DNA from: Paracoccaceae bacterium
Lineage (GTDB): Bacteria; Pseudomonadota; Alphaproteobacteria; Rhodobacterales; Rhodobacteraceae
Reading direction: 5' to 3'
Assembly: GCA_007123625.1 (NCBI GenBank)
Contig: SKKS01000043.1
Span: 1 to 13,537 of the forward strand
Length of the DNA: 13,537 nucleotides
Shown: positions 9,001 to 11,754 of the stretch, piece by piece
How the letters are laid out: the number at the start of each line of letters is the position of its first letter
Position numbering within the stretch: the first letter of the stretch is position 1
Translations under genes and position numbers: made by a program
Notes under the pieces: generated by a model
Seen by the model: only the letters and a program-made list of their open reading frames with translations
Told to the model about the DNA's origin: nothing
The model's database searches: none

Positions 9001-9255
9001 ACCGTAGCCGAGGATACCGAACCACTTCCCATTGTCCTCGACTCCCCGCTGCCGCGGCCCCAGGAAGACGTTATCTGGCTGTCCGATGCGCTCGACGATG
9101 TGGACGAAGACGACTTCTTCCTGTTGATGTCGGACGAGGACGAGGACGCGGATGAAGATGACACGGTGCCCGGTTGGGATACTCCGGTGCGGCCGGGCAA
9201 CAACGGCCGCGGCAATGCCCGTGGGCTGCAGAATGGCAACAGGCCGCCGGGTTGA
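1..9255 (+). CDS. Giant RTX-like / Calx-beta-like extracellular repeat protein, 5'-truncated (last 3084 residues)
   Basis: The frame is open from base 1 to the TGA at 9253-9255 without a stop, so the true start is upstream. The GTG at 4 is probably not the start, because the protein is already inside a Gly/Asp-rich beta-roll there. Visible order (residue 1 = base 1): beta-roll segments about 20-62 and 215-440; Calx-beta-like modules about 479-593, 701-793 and 820-968; a proline-rich linker near 1087-1100; three related modules at 1351-1449, 1484-1575 and 1598-1685; RTX-type nonapeptide repeats (GGxGxDxUx) scattered over 1924-2837; GQGNQGG repeats at 2954-2974; an acidic stretch at 3029-3054. 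Composition is strongly acidic and I saw no cysteine, typical of secreted calcium-binding proteins. I saw no catalytic domain. By family knowledge such proteins act outside the cell as adhesins, surface layers or matrix proteins, usually exported by type I-like routes. The specific role is unknown. It could equally be annotated as a hemolysin-type calcium-binding protein, though nothing suggests lytic activity. Confidence 0.9.
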   Translation, partial: DVLADNDGTNTGPGGSDIINVFAANGLTEIYGGPGNDAISIDSIAAETLVFGGTGDDRFHVGVEIDAATGNLIDARNGAQIDPRTGKRIAEGDDGVIQRNQGNRIGAELTLNGQDGGDSYFILLGGTGRADINIFDTGASGSDEMNIFGSEGDDLFLIRAGIDDNQDIGLGKTGRIGFVALFNENRASTREDVERVNYSRDPDPLENTGINGGIVVDGAGGYGEFFVDDTLAPMSLIGAEGGNYFQFGQLYNSERISDDFTGIVREDAFFTVETTRGWLSNGVSFDLTAQGAEDFSNEFVVLNNQATLNLYGGNANDSFVVRSFAQVGSEDPQRKNIDISTGGGENYIEYVVGAPVNIDGGGGFNTLVVVGTEFADDYVITEDGIFGAGRLVNFVNIQQLEVDGAEGNDRFFVLGTAPGTSTVISGGLGSDAVFIGGEAPDIISRDLRGHSGIISHSLISDDPRWNGLKADEISANVADNDEPAIVVTETGGRTTVVDGVLKDRYSIVLTRAPLPGTEVTVTVSMSPRPVKLEDGTRVLRDFVQFGKVEDGAFTDAVELVFDADNWFKAQDVWIDAKGDEPFEGIVSGFVAHDVAGDSLNGTTTAALRVSGQDPNLLVDEGADYEPDSLRGAVVEITEGPGTGQTRVVIGNTADTLTLDKPWVLDPVTEGEATLAANQSKYQIRLYEGLAIPAVQLKAYFSDFGAALLEPGGGVQVIEQPGDNHSWDADTPFVGSYQIVLTDQPDSDAVITFDIPEGLVLADADGNAISELSFTSANWNSPQTVLVAAAADGITQKARALEIGHALDGQAMESLFVRVIDGDTPSVIITESDGHTSMIEGGALDPTTLDGATLDLDNPLIVGALSNPQGPFVDAYSVVLSQRPDAEVEIWVRAEGTRTTKGNLVNFGEQVELAVTDADGNLISHDDEGEEVAGVGNLVRLVFTPDNWDQAQQVHVQALDNDVVDGGDTKVFGTRADDTSRIQGPIEVRGGGGQGSLVGLPVALLFPDDETNDFLALGAVAEDAAEGADELVVDAEDLAAFIIRYGLDFDLAPGTPIYEAMIGLTFRLISGENGIYFDEQFTPQVNNDPPPPFLPPLQDFDPFDPEAQLFIPFREIVGWEFVDANDPDAGIRLIFPEQLPWAFDTPAGSEYVLINSSPANFFAREEEQVDLLFVRDTDALTDEEGRLIFHRDEPLDDDGQPLYDVELANRGQLVGLGMGPDRIIGLGGDAVRLPGGVVFDEIEMLDIALGDGDNRFVIEGTHSGATRLHTGAGNDGVEVWTVAGQTTVITGADDNVTHIGKPGADDLHSLAEIAALLTVAGSVPETDVRITVRGEPDVLAQDGSVLAQGSTNEQEVFLRNADGGSFTLRFKGAVEDANVQPPIGAETAAIAHNGTAADILAALLALDGIEDGDLAVDRFGDRIVIRFSGDGQYAKTPMHTFGVSSAQLTASGQNTLNVLGTEDTGSVWALLAQTTLTGMGMSVHNAIQTIYLDDPLPGAANRDFTLTFEGATTGALNRDMTAAQILTALEELETIGAGNVAVSKADRVIVVRFQGHLSNQTVAPLTSDADYVHIATREAGIDPIDDDEIPPSAEARERNDIQTLTIEAQGGSFALALDILGETGPIAHNATAAELAEALQRLLPDRFADDIAVQRFGTVYHIAFQGMLRAVMGGEGVGFLTVDTDDLQGAARLATRMDGINYYGIQELNIGFGAADAEGTGHVLNVQGTTADVTNINLNTGDDRIFISSLADLDVDTLHPAGAVYGFDVLPGHLDLVRGDLNIDAGEGRHQLMISDAATEGAKSVSIGAASGIAEGHGILDHIEIAIDGWADGTIRYGAAPGAASNFFDGITLWGGAQGNTFDVTATHQRDSDAWRTQTTLNAGLGDDTALVDLQAGLHGSFVLNMQDGNDTVDATASTLPLIIFGGIGDDLIRGGQGGDLIFGDSGRIVYTDPLTGAPVTVLGHGGRYDFTDGSRLPPEVMFSVNPETRGDNRIFGGDGADIIVGGFGNNWIDAGAGDDIALGDGAWIGFETRRPDWHGIDGIVPNYIESVFDTDQLDGGDGQGRAWSYDIDPLLGGLAGIIAGGTDVILGGDGDDVVIGGSGSDILDGDDGRVDRDTGALLDDADSDARNRDLVFGDNVILDRRDGNLDVFTDPRFRALEGTQIYDTTQGATGELLIDRESQYRDPDWNAAAPGWANWVIALHDGLSHYAGWQQVRAGDHDAGAVLSPDAVLTYGDNYIAGGRDADMIFGQRGNNNIQGDGSIFFDIWSGDWLDGPLAADGFGALQADGVAALGLWEALETSRLAALDDNGQIIRLPMSFEAADDGDDYIEGGAGTDVILGNLGQNDIIGGSSNLYGLTEWWQRDDSGANILFGGAGTRIDRLDEGHGGLVAIEDRHARNASVILGDNGNIFRLVGINGADSGANLGFNYDALDPTRGELRVKARGVDLLDYLRWDLAQGADIEVPQHLGFAEEIGAGDLIHGESGDDVIFGMGGDNVIFGHAGDDLIVGGFGNNWISGGMGHDGILGDDGLIFNSRNGFAEPLYGIAAEDQRVISTPGGHWVAELYTEGEVRHVARHFGFAYETGGNDIIYGGIGNNSIHAGAGDDAVSGAEALPGYFSGDLNWLMKLTQSPELEGLAPESWFYHVAPYNPGDILQFTGEEGLWFSLYNERDPLRLMLIDASGQRVEAATIDLAFKDPDGDLTDLFNVDLHNSIWYRAGTDEVVHDFFLNFDPTEGPRDTRFPDDPAEGLPTDGDDVIFGNLGNNWIIGGTGRDHIWGGWGDSVLNADDNHHSTLFGPDPIANDVEDPFQSYADIVFGGAGRDVLIGNTGADRLIDWLGEFNTYVVPFSPFGGLHIWRMAPNPNVLDFLLELSRADGADQVLGVERGGDPARQGEPMGEIALVTREDDAWQDQSGGPAKPFPERYHGQRELMWRALPGENAGPGGGGGGQGGQGNQGGGQGNQGGGQGNRGATQQNSVMSDPVEIDDDGLLLFDEAGATVAEDTEPLPIVLDSPLPRPQEDVIWLSDALDDVDEDDFFLLMSDEDEDADEDDTVPGWDTPVRPGNNGRGNARGLQNGNRPPG
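70..186 (+). repeat. N-terminal RTX-like beta-roll repeats
   Basis: The translation shows two RTX-like units, GGPGNDAIS and GGTGDDRFHV, about 20 residues apart, matching the GGxGxDxUx calcium-binding consensus. They lie far from the main RTX field near the C-terminus, so the giant protein begins in this window within repetitive beta structure. Two units are too few for a stable stand-alone beta-roll. They probably form part of a longer beta-helix that continues upstream. Confidence 0.6.
1171..1323 (+). repeat. Beta-helix-like module, copy 1 of 3
   Basis: This module reads roughly aromatic-x-x-I-x-x-L-x-[VI], then a Gly/Asp/Asn turn, then a hydrophobic strand ending in GT, then a second GxGxD turn. 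In this copy FVNIQQLEV is followed by GAEGNDRFFVLGT and GGLGSDAVFIGG. The same plan recurs at 3706-3870 and 5092-5250. I infer a repeated right-handed beta-helix or beta-roll unit. Sequence identity between copies is low and the boundaries are approximate. Confidence 0.5.
1435..1779 (+). repeat. Calx-beta-like module, copy 1 of 3
   Basis: The translation opens with DNDEPAIVVTETGG, continues through YSIVLTRAPLPGTEVTVTV and ends with FDADNWFKAQDVWIDA. This is the usual layout of Calx-beta-like modules in bacterial surface proteins: an acidic linker, a V-[IV]-x-T-E strand, a S-[IV]-V-L-T-x-x-P strand and a final F-x-x-x-N-W-x-x-x-Q-x-V strand. Such modules bind calcium or act as rigid spacers. 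Copies 2 and 3 follow. Confidence 0.7.
1885..2055 (+). other. GxGQTR-type small beta module between Calx-beta-like copies
   Basis: The residues run from LRGAVVEITEGPGTGQTR through TLTLDKPW to SKYQIR. This resembles a short motif (I-x-x-G-x-G-x-G-Q-T-R ... L-T-L-D-x-P-W ... Y-x-I) that I associate with surface adhesins and some phage tail proteins, where it forms a small beta domain. It sits between Calx-beta-like copies 1 and 2 and probably acts as a structural spacer. The family assignment is from memory of the motif only. Confidence 0.45.
2101..2379 (+). repeat. Calx-beta-like module, copy 2 of 3 (divergent opening)
   Basis: The core and closing strands are well kept (YQIVLTDQPDSDAVITFDI, then FTSANWNSPQTVLVAA). 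The opening is degraded: the usual V-I-x-T-E-x-x-G is replaced by VQVIEQPGDNHSWDADTP. It is shorter than copy 3. It probably has the same fold, with possible loss or change of metal ligands in the first loop. Confidence 0.6.
2458..2904 (+). repeat. Calx-beta-like module, copy 3 of 3 (with long insertions)
   Basis: It opens with DGDTPSVIITESDG, has the central strand YSVVLSQRPDAEVEIWV and closes with FTPDNWDQAQQVHVQALDND. It is longer than copy 1 because about 30 residues are inserted after the opening strand (Leu/Asp-rich, around 2515-2610) and a further acidic loop precedes the closing strand. The core signature is the clearest of the three copies. Confidence 0.7.
3706..3870 (+). repeat. Beta-helix-like module, copy 2 of 3
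   Basis: The plan matches the module at 1171-1323: VVFDEIEMLDIALGDGDNRF, then VIEGT, then LHTGAGNDGVEVWT. The paired turns GDGDN and GAGND are RTX-like and could bind calcium. The module marks the end of a less repetitive, proline-containing stretch (about 3000-3700) in which I recognise no domain. Confidence 0.5.
4051..4347 (+). repeat. N-x-x-Q...AHN-x-TAA module, copy 1 of 3
   Basis: The copy begins NEQEVFLRN, continues GGSFTLRFKG and IAHNGTAADILAALLAL, and ends with the strand pair VDRFGDRIVIRFSGDG. The strand-strand-helix-strand-strand pattern repeats at 4450 and 4792. I recall similar modules in very large bacterial surface proteins, in the form N-x-x-Q-T-L...F-x-G...AxNA-TAAxIxxAL...V-x-F-x-G. 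No activity is known to me, and a structural or adhesive role is likely. Confidence 0.65.
4450..4725 (+). repeat. N-x-x-Q...TAA module, copy 2 of 3
   Basis: This copy begins NAIQTIYLDD, continues DFTLTFEGATTGALNRDMTAAQ, and ends with VSKADRVIVVRFQGH. The AHN-x-TAA element of the flanking copies is changed to LNRDMTAA, while the predicted helix ILTALEEL is kept. The start of this copy lies 399 bases after the start of copy 1 and 342 bases before copy 3. Confidence 0.65.
4792..5055 (+). repeat. N-x-x-Q...AHN-x-TAA module, copy 3 of 3
   Basis: This copy begins NDIQTLTIEAQGGSFALAL, continues GPIAHNATAAELAEALQRL and ends VQRFGTVYHIAFQGM. It shares IAHN-x-TAA with copy 1 and N-x-IQT with copy 2. 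DNA identity between copies is limited, so these look like old duplications and not recent slippage products. Confidence 0.65.
5092..5250 (+). repeat. Beta-helix-like module, copy 3 of 3
   Basis: The residues GINYYGIQELNIGFG, then HVLNVQGTTADVTNINLNTG and DDRIFISS, follow the plan seen at 1171 and 3706. The NxxTGDDRIFIS end resembles an RTX turn. The module lies between the third N-x-x-Q module and the main RTX field. Confidence 0.5.
5770..8511 (+). repeat. Main RTX-type Gly/Asp repeat field with inserted excursions
   Basis: Short runs of GGxGxDxUx units occur near 5770-5841, 5971-6078, 6247-6339, 6715-6786, 6973-7050, 7429-7600, 7756-7836, 8260-8345 and 8455-8511. Examples are GGIGDDLIRGG, GGDGDDVVIGG and GHAGDDLIVGG. 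The runs are separated by non-repetitive excursions of roughly 30-200 residues, which often start just after a [FL]GD-x-G-x-[IV] motif (FGDSGRIVY, LGDNGNIFR, LGDDGLIFN). In RTX proteins such repeats fold into parallel beta-rolls on binding calcium outside the cell. The long excursions are unusual for classical toxins and suggest functional loops on a beta-roll scaffold. Confidence 0.85.
8860..8922 (+). repeat. Tandem 21-bp repeat encoding GQGNQGG, three units
   Basis: Three adjacent 21-base units (8860-8880, 8881-8901, 8902-8922) encode GQGNQGG, GQGNQGG and GQGNRGA. They follow a run of six glycines. The units differ mostly at synonymous positions, so the peptide repeat appears to be kept by selection. 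The segment is probably a flexible linker between the RTX field and the acidic tail. Confidence 0.85.
9085..9252 (+). other. Acidic and Gly/Asn/Arg-rich C-terminal tail of the giant protein
   Basis: Residues 3029-3054 are almost all Asp/Glu, broken by the hydrophobic patch FFLLM. A related pattern occurs earlier at 8956-8994 (IDDDGLLLFDEAG). The protein then ends with a basic Gly/Asn/Arg-rich segment finishing NGNRPPG. Type I secretion signals normally lie in the last 50-100 residues, so this tail is the likely place for an export or recognition signal, but it does not match a textbook RTX signal that I can recognise. Confidence 0.5.
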
Positions 9256-9288
9256 GCGCAGGCCGTTGCCGACCCTGGGAAGAAGCTT

Positions 9289-9309
9289 TTTGCGTGAAAA
9301 CAACGCAAA
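9289..9309 (+). other. 7-bp hairpin downstream of the giant gene
   Basis: TTTGCGT (9289-9295) and ACGCAAA (9303-9309) are perfect inverted repeats around a 7-base loop. The hairpin begins 34 bases after the stop codon of the giant gene. There is no T-run after it, so it is not a standard intrinsic terminator. It could attenuate transcription or stabilise the 3' end of the upstream mRNA. Confidence 0.35.
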
Positions 9310-9347
9310 GTTGTGCAACGCTGTGTCTGCCGCAATAGAAGTTGTGG

Positions 9348-9360
9348 TGATCCACGATCA
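9348..9360. promoter_or_regulatory. TGATC-CAC-GATCA palindrome upstream of the DUF3467 gene
   Basis: A 5-bp inverted repeat with a 3-base spacer ends 16 bases before the ATG at 9377. Its position could suit an operator or an RNA structure near the ribosome binding site, but a 5-bp arm arises easily by chance. The only promoter-like pair I saw upstream (TTGTGC at 9311, AATAGA at 9334, 17-base gap) is weak. Confidence 0.15.
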
Positions 9361-9368
9361 ATCCAGAT

Positions 9369-9374
9369 GAGGGA
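9369..9374 (+). promoter_or_regulatory. Ribosome binding site for the DUF3467 gene
   Basis: GAGGGA lies two bases before the ATG at 9377. The spacing is shorter than ideal, but this is the clearest purine-rich site in the gap and supports the MSENP start. Confidence 0.5.
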
Positions 9375-9376
9375 AC

Positions 9377-9757
9377 ATGAGCGAAAACCCAAAGAACATG
9401 CCACCGAACGAGGCCGCCGAACCAACCAATCCGCGAAAGCCCAAGGTCGAATGGGACGATGCACGGATGCGTTCGACCTATGCGAATGTCGTTAACGCCG
9501 CCAGCACGCGCGAGGAAGTGAGCATCTTTTTCGGCACAAACCAGACCTGGAACCTTGACGAAAAACGCGAGGTCATCGTCCAACTCAGCGACCGGATCAT
9601 CCTCAGTCCGTTTGCGGCAAAGCGGCTGTGGGTGCTGCTCGGCGCAGTGCTGAAGCAGCACGAACAGCGTTTCGGGACACTGGCCATCGACGACGGCAAC
9701 CGCGTCCCCGAGGTTCTTGGGGGCAGAAGCGGCAGCGGCGGCGGAGGTGGTGTCTGA
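9377..9757 (+). CDS. DUF3467-type small protein with polyglycine C-terminus (126 aa)
   Basis: The protein has a Pro/Glu/Lys-rich start (residues 1-30), a conserved core (about 35-101) and a tail GGRSGSGGGGGV (115-126). The core contains YANVV near residue 35, SDRIILSPFAAKRL at 71-84 and a helix ending HEQRFGTL near 95-102. This fits my memory of DUF3467: Y-x-N, then R-I-[IL]-[LM]-[ST]-P, A-K-R-L and a terminal Y/H-E-x-x-[FH]-G. There is no signal peptide or membrane segment, so it should be cytoplasmic. Its biochemical role is unknown. It lies 121 bases after the giant gene and 38 bases before the GAF-HlyD gene, so it is likely the first gene of the downstream unit. A chaperone or escort role for the giant protein is my inference. 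The Gly-rich end echoes the Gly/Gln repeats of the giant. Confidence 0.8.
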   Translation: MSENPKNMPPNEAAEPTNPRKPKVEWDDARMRSTYANVVNAASTREEVSIFFGTNQTWNLDEKREVIVQLSDRIILSPFAAKRLWVLLGAVLKQHEQRFGTLAIDDGNRVPEVLGGRSGSGGGGGV

Positions 9758-9795
9758 GCGAACCGACAATGCCCTGATCTGCGGGACGATGCGCG

Positions 9796-11745
9796 ATGTC
9801 TGATGCCCCCCTGTTGCTGCGCCCCGAAGACCAAGCCGAGGCTGAAGCGCCGCCCGCTGCGGAAGCGACAGGGGGCGAAACCGGAGACTGGCTTTGGCAG
9901 GCGCTGCGCACCGCGACTACGGTCGAAGACTACGCTGCCGCCTGGCTGCCGCTGGTGCTGCGGCGCATTGAGGCGGCAAATATGGGCGCCGTGGTGCTGG
10001 GGCCGCCGGGTCGCGGACCGTTCCGACCGGTGACGCTTGCGCCCGAAGGCGTTTCGTTGCCCGAGAGGCTGCACGCGGTGGCCGAGAAATCGATGGCCGA
10101 ACGTCGCGGTGTTGCCCATGTCGGCAAGGTCGAGGCGCCCCGGCTGGTTCTGCGCCCCATCGGCGATCAGGCCGAGGGTGACGACCGCGCCGCTGGCACC
10201 GTTCTCGCCTGTCCACTGATCGTCGAAGGCGCGGTGCACGGTGTGGCGGGCCTTCTGGTCCGGCCCATCGCCCCGGCCGCCGTGCGTCGCCTGATGCGCG
10301 ATCTGCAATGGAGCGTGCAATCGCTCGAATACGCGCTCTATCGTGATCAGGTCGGGCGTGAAAAATCGAGCCGCGATGCACTTGCAGCTGCGCACGAAAT
10401 GCTTGCCGGTGTGGTCGAGGAAAGCGCCTTCGAGGCGGCTGCCATTGCCTTTGTGACCGAACTTGCCGAACATCTGGAGTGCGAACGGGTGGCGCTGGGA
10501 TTTCGCCGACGCAACCGCTCGACTGTCCAGGCGCTGTCGCACAGCGCACGCTTCGGGAAGCGCATGAACCTCATGCGGCGCATCGCCAACGCCATGGACG
10601 AGGCCATCGATCAGGTTTCGCTCGTGTACTATCCGCTGCCCACGACCGCGGCGGACGAGAGCCAGATCGACGCCGCACATCGGCTTCTGGCCGAAACCTC
10701 GGGCGCGGGACAGATCCTCACGGTTCCTTTTTCGTCGAACGAACGGATCATAGGTGCGATCGTGCTTGAACGGGCCGGTGACCGCCCGTTCAAGGCGCAC
10801 GAGATCGAGTTGCTGGAGTACCTCGCCGGGGTCGCGGGCCCGGTTCTGGACGAAAAGCGGCGCAACGATCGCTGGCTGGGCGCCAAGATCGGCGCGTCCA
10901 CACTGACCCAGATCCGGCGCGTTTTCGGGCCGCGCTACTACGGGCGCAAGCTTGCACTGCTGGCGGTGGTCGCTGTTTCAGGGTTTCTTGCCTTTGCGAC
11001 GGGGATGTATCGCGTCAGCGCCGACGCGACGCTGGAAGGAACAGTGCAGCGCTCGGTCATAGCGGCCTTCGACGGCTATGTTCAGGGCGAGTTCGTACGC
11101 GCGGGCGATCTGGTGGAGGCGGGCACGATCCTTGCGCAGATGGACACGCGCGATCTGGAGTTGGAGCAGGCGCGCCGTCTGGCCGAACGGCAGGAACTTG
11201 CGCTGGAGCATTCCCGCGCGCTTGGAATCGGGCAGCGGGCGGAAAGCGCGATTCTGATGCAGCGTATGGCACAGGTGGATGCGCAGCTTGCGCTGCTGGA
11301 GGAACAGATCGCCCGGGCGGCCATTCGCGCGCCGTTCGACGGCATCGTTGTGCGGGGCGACCTCAGCCAGCAGGTCGGGGCGTCATTGCGCCGGGGGGAC
11401 GAGCTTTTCGTTATCGCCCCCCTCGATTCCTATCGCGTGATCCTTGGGGTGGATGAGGGACAGATCGCCGATGTCGAAGTCGGGCAGCAGGGGCGGCTTG
11501 TGCTTTCGGCGCTGCCCGACAGCGCACTTGACCTGAGGGTGGAGCGCATGACGCCGGTTGCCGAGGCGCGCGAGGGTCGCACCGTTTTCCGGGTGGAGGC
11601 GGCGCTGGACGCGCCGACCCTGCGACTGCGCCCGGGGATGGAGGGCGTTGCCAAGGTCGATGTCGATGAACGCCTGCTGGTCTGGATCTGGACCCGCGGC
11701 CTGATCGACTGGATCAAGATCGCCCTCTGGCGCTACATCCCCTGA
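9796..11745 (+). CDS. GAF-domain-bearing HlyD-family membrane fusion (adaptor) protein, 649 aa
   Basis: The first 32 residues are Ala/Pro/Glu-rich. Two GAF-like domains follow, at about 33-182 and 212-350. The second is clearer, with AAIAFVTELAEHLECERVAL, then ILTVPFSSNERIIGAIVLER and a closing ELLEYLAGVAGPVLDEKR helix. A single membrane segment lies at about 386-405 (LALLAVVAVSGFLAFATGMY). The periplasmic part has a split lipoyl/biotinyl-like domain: VIAAFDGYVQGEFVRAGD near 421, a short coiled coil at 455-505, then RAPFDGIVVRGD near 511. A beta-barrel follows to about 635. HlyD proteins bridge an inner-membrane transporter to an outer-membrane channel. The GAF pair would be cytoplasmic and could sense a small ligand or bind a partner; the ligand is unknown. 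It lies 38 bases after the DUF3467 gene and 9 bases before the M50 gene. GGGA at 9783-9786 is a weak ribosome binding site. At 649 residues it is longer than ordinary HlyD proteins because of the GAF half. Confidence 0.88.
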   Translation: MSDAPLLLRPEDQAEAEAPPAAEATGGETGDWLWQALRTATTVEDYAAAWLPLVLRRIEAANMGAVVLGPPGRGPFRPVTLAPEGVSLPERLHAVAEKSMAERRGVAHVGKVEAPRLVLRPIGDQAEGDDRAAGTVLACPLIVEGAVHGVAGLLVRPIAPAAVRRLMRDLQWSVQSLEYALYRDQVGREKSSRDALAAAHEMLAGVVEESAFEAAAIAFVTELAEHLECERVALGFRRRNRSTVQALSHSARFGKRMNLMRRIANAMDEAIDQVSLVYYPLPTTAADESQIDAAHRLLAETSGAGQILTVPFSSNERIIGAIVLERAGDRPFKAHEIELLEYLAGVAGPVLDEKRRNDRWLGAKIGASTLTQIRRVFGPRYYGRKLALLAVVAVSGFLAFATGMYRVSADATLEGTVQRSVIAAFDGYVQGEFVRAGDLVEAGTILAQMDTRDLELEQARRLAERQELALEHSRALGIGQRAESAILMQRMAQVDAQLALLEEQIARAAIRAPFDGIVVRGDLSQQVGASLRRGDELFVIAPLDSYRVILGVDEGQIADVEVGQQGRLVLSALPDSALDLRVERMTPVAEAREGRTVFRVEAALDAPTLRLRPGMEGVAKVDVDERLLVWIWTRGLIDWIKIALWRYIP

Positions 11746-11747
11746 GG
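11744..11747 (+). promoter_or_regulatory. Ribosome binding site of the M50 gene, overlapping the HlyD stop codon
   Basis: GAGG shares two bases with the TGA stop at 11743-11745 and lies 7 bases before the ATG at 11755. This spacing supports the chosen start and suggests translational coupling of the two genes. Confidence 0.7.
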
Positions 11748-11754
11748 CGCGCAT

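Noticed and set aside
9289..9309. Intrinsic terminator after the giant gene
   Set aside because: The 7-bp hairpin is real but has no following T-run, so I report it only as a hairpin.
9313..9495. Small + strand frame overlapping the start of the DUF3467 gene
   Set aside because: It is in a different frame, has no family features, and is rich in Arg/Glu/Cys as expected from out-of-frame reading. The MSENP frame has the ribosome binding site and the conserved core.
9478..10800. Open frame on the - strand across the DUF3467 and GAF-HlyD genes (about 440 codons)
   Set aside because: It is antisense to two genes with clear family motifs. Its own translation is Arg/His-rich with no domain seen.
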